A stretch of 54,407 bases of DNA from Myxococcales bacterium (GTDB lineage Bacteria > Myxococcota_A > Polyangia > Polyangiales > JAFGIB01), in NCBI GenBank assembly GCA_029880325.1, contig JAOUOP010000054.1, forward strand, positions 1 to 54,407. The letters are read 5' to 3'. The translations under genes and the position numbers were made by a program. Position 1 is the stretch's first letter; each line of letters opens with the position of its first letter. This document shows positions 52,022 through 54,407 of the stretch, piece by piece. Below the pieces are notes generated by a model, which was not told the origin of the DNA, did no database searches, and worked only from the letters and a program-made list of their open reading frames with translations.

Positions 52022-52111
52022 GGACGCTTGAGGATAGCGCAAGCACAGCGCGGCGCTGGCCCGGCGTCAAGCGCTTGCGGCGTCGATGGGCGCTGGAGTA
52101 GGGTCGTGGGC

Positions 52112-52381
52112 ATGCGCACGGGGGTGCTACTGCAGCTCGCATCCGAGGCCCTGGCCCTGAGCCTGTGGTTGTCGGCGCCGGTGCTGGGGGCGTGCCTCGT
52201 GATGGGCCTGCTCAGCGGCCTGCTGCAGGGGGCCACCCAGGTGCAGGACGCGAGCCTGGGCTTTGTGCCCAAGCTGGCGGCGGCAGCGGCGGCGCTCTTG
52301 CTCGGCGGCGGCTGGATGGCGCACCAGCTTGTAAGCTTCACCACGGCCCTGTGGGCGCGCCTGGGCGAACTCGTTTCTTGA
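52112..52381 (+). CDS. FliQ/SctS-family export-gate protein
   Basis: An 89-residue protein with two transmembrane helices (SEALALSLWLSAPVLGACLV and LAAAAAALLLGGGWMAHQLV) that matches FliQ/SctS in length and signature positions: GLLSGLLQGATQVQDASLGF is the Gln-rich conserved loop (GLxxxxxQxxTQxxExTLxF). FliQ with FliP and FliR forms the flagellar or type III secretion gate. It precedes the FliR-like gene by 48 bases. No flagellar or secretion gene besides this pair is visible in the window, and FliP is absent. The ATG at 52112 gives the standard N-terminus. Confidence 0.88.
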   Translation: MRTGVLLQLASEALALSLWLSAPVLGACLVMGLLSGLLQGATQVQDASLGFVPKLAAAAAALLLGGGWMAHQLVSFTTALWARLGELVS

Positions 52382-52429
52382 AGGGAGTTCCGGGAGCTGG
52401 ACGCGCGGCCAGAGGATCTGCTCGCCGAG

Positions 52430-53197
52430 TTGGACCCGGCACGGCTGGAGGCGGCGGCGGCGCTGCTGTTGCTGTTGCTGGCGCGGCTGTCGCCCCTGGT
52501 GCTCATCGCGCCCTGGCTCGGCGTGCGTGGCCAGCCGGCGGTGCTCTCATTGGCGCTGACCTTTGGGCTGGGCCTCTCGCTATGGCCGGCGGCGGCCGCG
52601 GCGGCCCTGGACGCGGGCGCCGGCCCGCCGCGCTCGCTGCTGCTGCTGGCGGGTTTGCTCCTGCGCGAAGCGCTGATCGGGCTCCTGTACGCGCTTTGCC
52701 TGGCGCTGCCATTGCTATCGCTCGGTTGGGTGGGGCAGCTGGCCGAGCGAGCGCGGGGTGGGCTGCCGGGAGCCCAGGGACCGCTTGCGCAACTACAGCT
52801 CTTCGCGGCGGTGGCGGCTTTTTTCAGCCTCGGCGGCCATCGGCTTTCGCTGTCGGTGCTAGCCGACTCCCTGCGCAGCCACCCGCCCGGTCGGCTGGCG
52901 GCACCGGCGGATGCGGCGGGCTTGGCCCTGGGCAGCGCGCACCTGGTGGCCGATGCCTTCAGCGCCGCCGTGCTGATGGCGTTGCCGGTGCTGGCGGCGG
53001 TGATGCTGGCGGAAGTCCTGCTGAGCCTATCGCTGCGGCTCAGCTCACTGCTGCCGGCAACGCCATCGCTGTCGCCGCTGCGCACGCTGCTGGTACTGCT
53101 GACCCTGTGGGCGACGCTGGCGATGGGCTTTGGGCGCCTGCCCGACCTCTTCGCCGGCGCCATCGAGGCTGGCGCGCAGCTGCTGCGGGCACTGTAG
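52430..53197 (+). CDS. FliR/SctT-family export-gate protein
   Basis: A 255-residue very hydrophobic protein with about six membrane helices, ending with the amphipathic LWATLAMGFGRLPDLFAG segment. Length, helix pattern and the LARLSPLVLIAPWLGVRGQP and REALIGLLYALCLALPLLSL segments match FliR/SctT, which together with FliP and FliQ makes the core gate of type III-type export. TTG 52430 is a provisional start: an alternative CTG start upstream follows GGGAG, and frame is open to the FliQ stop. Order FliQ then FliR is conserved. hpt begins 19 bases downstream in the same direction. Confidence 0.85.
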   Translation: MDPARLEAAAALLLLLLARLSPLVLIAPWLGVRGQPAVLSLALTFGLGLSLWPAAAAAALDAGAGPPRSLLLLAGLLLREALIGLLYALCLALPLLSLGWVGQLAERARGGLPGAQGPLAQLQLFAAVAAFFSLGGHRLSLSVLADSLRSHPPGRLAAPADAAGLALGSAHLVADAFSAAVLMALPVLAAVMLAEVLLSLSLRLSSLLPATPSLSPLRTLLVLLTLWATLAMGFGRLPDLFAGAIEAGAQLLRAL

Positions 53198-53216
53198 CGA
53201 GACCGGGGGCATCAAA

Positions 53217-53798
53217 ATGGGCGATACTGGCGCCGCGAACATGGGTTCCCCCGACATCCTCACCCCCCCCGAAGTGCTCATCGACGCCGACGCCATCGCC
53301 GCGCGCGTGGCCGAGCTGGGCGCAAGCATCCGTGCCGACTACACCGATGCGGCCCTGACCGTAGTGGTCGTGCTCAAGGGCAGCTTCATCTTCGCCGCCG
53401 ACCTGGTCCGCAGCATCGACCTACCGCTCAGCGTCGACTTCCTGGGCGTGCGCAGCTACGGCGACTCCACGCGCACCTCGGGCGTGGTTCAGATCACCAG
53501 CGACCTCTCCCACTCGGTGGAAGGGCGCGACGTCCTGCTCATCGAGGACATCGTCGACACCGGCCTGACCTCGCGCTTTCTCTTCGAAACCCTGCGCACG
53601 CGCGGGCCGCATTCGATCAAACTGGCGACCCTACTGCACAAACCCACGCGCGCGGTAGTGAAGTTCGACATCGACTACCTGGGCTTCACCATCGACGACG
53701 TCTTCGCCGTCGGATATGGACTCGACTACGCCCAACGCTACCGCAACCTACCCTACGTGGGCGTACTGCCCGACCCGACCTGCGACGACACGCCATGA
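53217..53798 (+). CDS. hpt: Hypoxanthine phosphoribosyltransferase
   Basis: A 193-residue type I phosphoribosyltransferase that makes IMP/GMP from hypoxanthine/guanine and PRPP. Features are VVVVLKGSFIFAADLVRSI, the flexible active-site loop SYGDSTRTSGVVQ, and the PRPP-binding VLLIEDIVDTGLT. The C-terminal FTIDDVFAVGYGLDYAQRYR matches HPRT, with the purine-contacting Phe/Val and Tyr. ATG 53217 is used; ATG 53241 is also possible. It is 19 bases after the FliR-like gene and overlaps the next gene (ATGA at 53795-53798), so a small operon from FliQ to the TPR gene is likely. Confidence 0.94.
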   Translation: MGDTGAANMGSPDILTPPEVLIDADAIAARVAELGASIRADYTDAALTVVVVLKGSFIFAADLVRSIDLPLSVDFLGVRSYGDSTRTSGVVQITSDLSHSVEGRDVLLIEDIVDTGLTSRFLFETLRTRGPHSIKLATLLHKPTRAVVKFDIDYLGFTIDDVFAVGYGLDYAQRYRNLPYVGVLPDPTCDDTP

Positions 53799-54115
53799 CC
53801 GAAAGCCCCAACAAGCGCCGCGCCATGCTCGAAAAACTCATCGCTCGCGGCACCGACGACCCCTTCGTGCGCTACGCCCGGGCCCTCGAGCTACGCTCCG
53901 AAGGCCAGCTCGAACAAGCCCTCGAAGCTCTTGGTGAAGTGCGGCAGCTGCACCCGCGCTACGTGCCCACATTCTTGATGGCTGGGCAAATCGCGATTGA
54001 ACTCGAAAGCATAGACGCCGCGCGGCAATGGCTCGAAGACGGCATCGTCGTGGCCTCCGAAGAGGGCGACGCCCACGCCGAGAGTGAGCTGAAGCAGGCG
54101 CTGGGACAGCTTTAG
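53795..54115 (+). CDS. Small TPR-like protein
   Basis: A 106-residue helical protein, MTESPNKRRAMLEKLIARGT, then DPFVRYARALELRSEGQLEQ and VPTFLMAGQIAIELESIDAA, that is, two to three tetratricopeptide-like repeats. The family is common as a short stand-alone bacterial TPR protein, sometimes called SycD-like or HemY-like, but with no assigned partner. It overlaps hpt by four bases. Its stop codon TAG (54113-54115) straddles the left end of the inverted-repeat element, where the TA comes from the flanking TTA and the G from the element itself. Without the insertion the frame would still end at TAG. Confidence 0.82.
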   Translation: MTESPNKRRAMLEKLIARGTDDPFVRYARALELRSEGQLEQALEALGEVRQLHPRYVPTFLMAGQIAIELESIDAARQWLEDGIVVASEEGDAHAESELKQALGQL

Positions 54116-54292
54116 GGCTCGCGAAAGAATAACTTCCCCCTTTGGTGCGTGACGGCGGGCACGCTCGGGCCGTGCGTCCTCGAAGAATTCCTCGATGTAC
54201 CTCGGGTACGACAGCGGATTGTCCTCCGGGCGCCGTCCCGACCGCACTCCGCCGTCACGCACCAAAGGGGGAAGTTATTCTTTCGCGAGCCC
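54115..54292. mobile_element. 178-bp MITE-like element with perfect 44-bp inverted repeats
   Basis: The ends GGGCTCGCGAAAGAATAACT... and their exact reverse complement (54249-54292) form perfect terminal inverted repeats of 44 bases (54115-54158 and 54249-54292). The 90-base centre contains a small palindrome GTACC-TCG-GGTAC. The element is flanked on both sides by TTA (54112-54114 and 54293-54295), the expected target duplication. It has no coding capacity for a transposase and is thus non-autonomous. The transcript of the hpt-TPR operon would fold here into a very stable hairpin. The rest of the window (54296-54407) holds nothing I can identify. Confidence 0.85.
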
Positions 54293-54407
54293 TTAGGCTA
54301 GCGTTTCGCCATTCCGATCGCCCTGCTCACGGGCAAGGAGGGCGCATCTGGGTCGGCTCCGGGCAGTGACCGGAGAGGCTGTAATGTGGCAATGCTCGCG
54401 GTAGCGT

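Overview
This 54.4 kb window is very GC-rich bacterial DNA with almost purely G/C third codon positions. Its gene content points to a myxobacterium or close relative (Myxococcota; an inference, no rRNA is present). The clues are eukaryotic-like Ser/Thr kinases fused to ATPase or TPR modules, about eight predicted outer-membrane lipoproteins with Asp/Gly/Ser-rich linkers, MopE-type Cys/Asp calcium-like motifs, a thrombospondin-3-repeat subtilase, and HUH transposase fragments of a type I associate with myxobacteria.

Layout. 1-2264: a transposase cut by the window edge, a FitAB/VapBC toxin-antitoxin pair with a clear palindromic operator, and a gene-poor stretch holding a decayed transposase tail and an orphan promoter-like sequence. 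2265-13148: a beta-helix lipoprotein, a 1360-residue kinase-ATPase on the minus strand, and, divergent from it, two overlapping paralogous MopE/Gly-rich lipoproteins ending at a bidirectional terminator. 13282-19073: a Cys-rich lipoprotein, an alpha/beta-hydrolase lipoprotein, an AraC-type regulator and a PhoX-like protein. 19094-20700: purine phosphorylase and cytidine deaminase (nucleoside salvage), with a DCC-like fragment behind them. 20964-24997: a bacterial-PH-like membrane protein and an atypical, possibly inactive kinase with zinc knuckle, membrane anchor and TPRs. 25014-28090: rplU-rpmA (without obgE), flanked by a hypothetical gene and a HAD 5'-nucleotidase. 28197-35457: Cys-rich lipoprotein, secreted Lys/Ser-rich protein, transketolase-like enzyme, MFS permease and acyl-CoA synthetase. 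35790-40715: a 1641-residue secreted subtilase. 40943-42218: transposase remnants and a small membrane protein. 42408-50772: vWA lipoprotein, heterodimeric ABC exporter and a membrane sulfatase-superfamily protein with HEAT-like tail. 50870-54115: a frameshifted universal-stress gene, a RibD-type deaminase, an orphan FliQ/FliR (SctS/SctT) pair, hpt and a small TPR gene, closed by a 178-bp MITE-like element.

Housekeeping functions (purine/pyrimidine salvage, ribosomal proteins, transketolase) are mixed with a large cell-envelope repertoire. The items most worth a second look are the 178-bp perfect inverted-repeat element inserted exactly at a stop codon with a TTA duplication, the pair of related transposase remnants (one a deletion derivative of the other), the atypical kinase, the orphan export-gate gene pair, and the tandem Gly-rich MopE lipoproteins. 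I found no rRNA, tRNA or CRISPR array.
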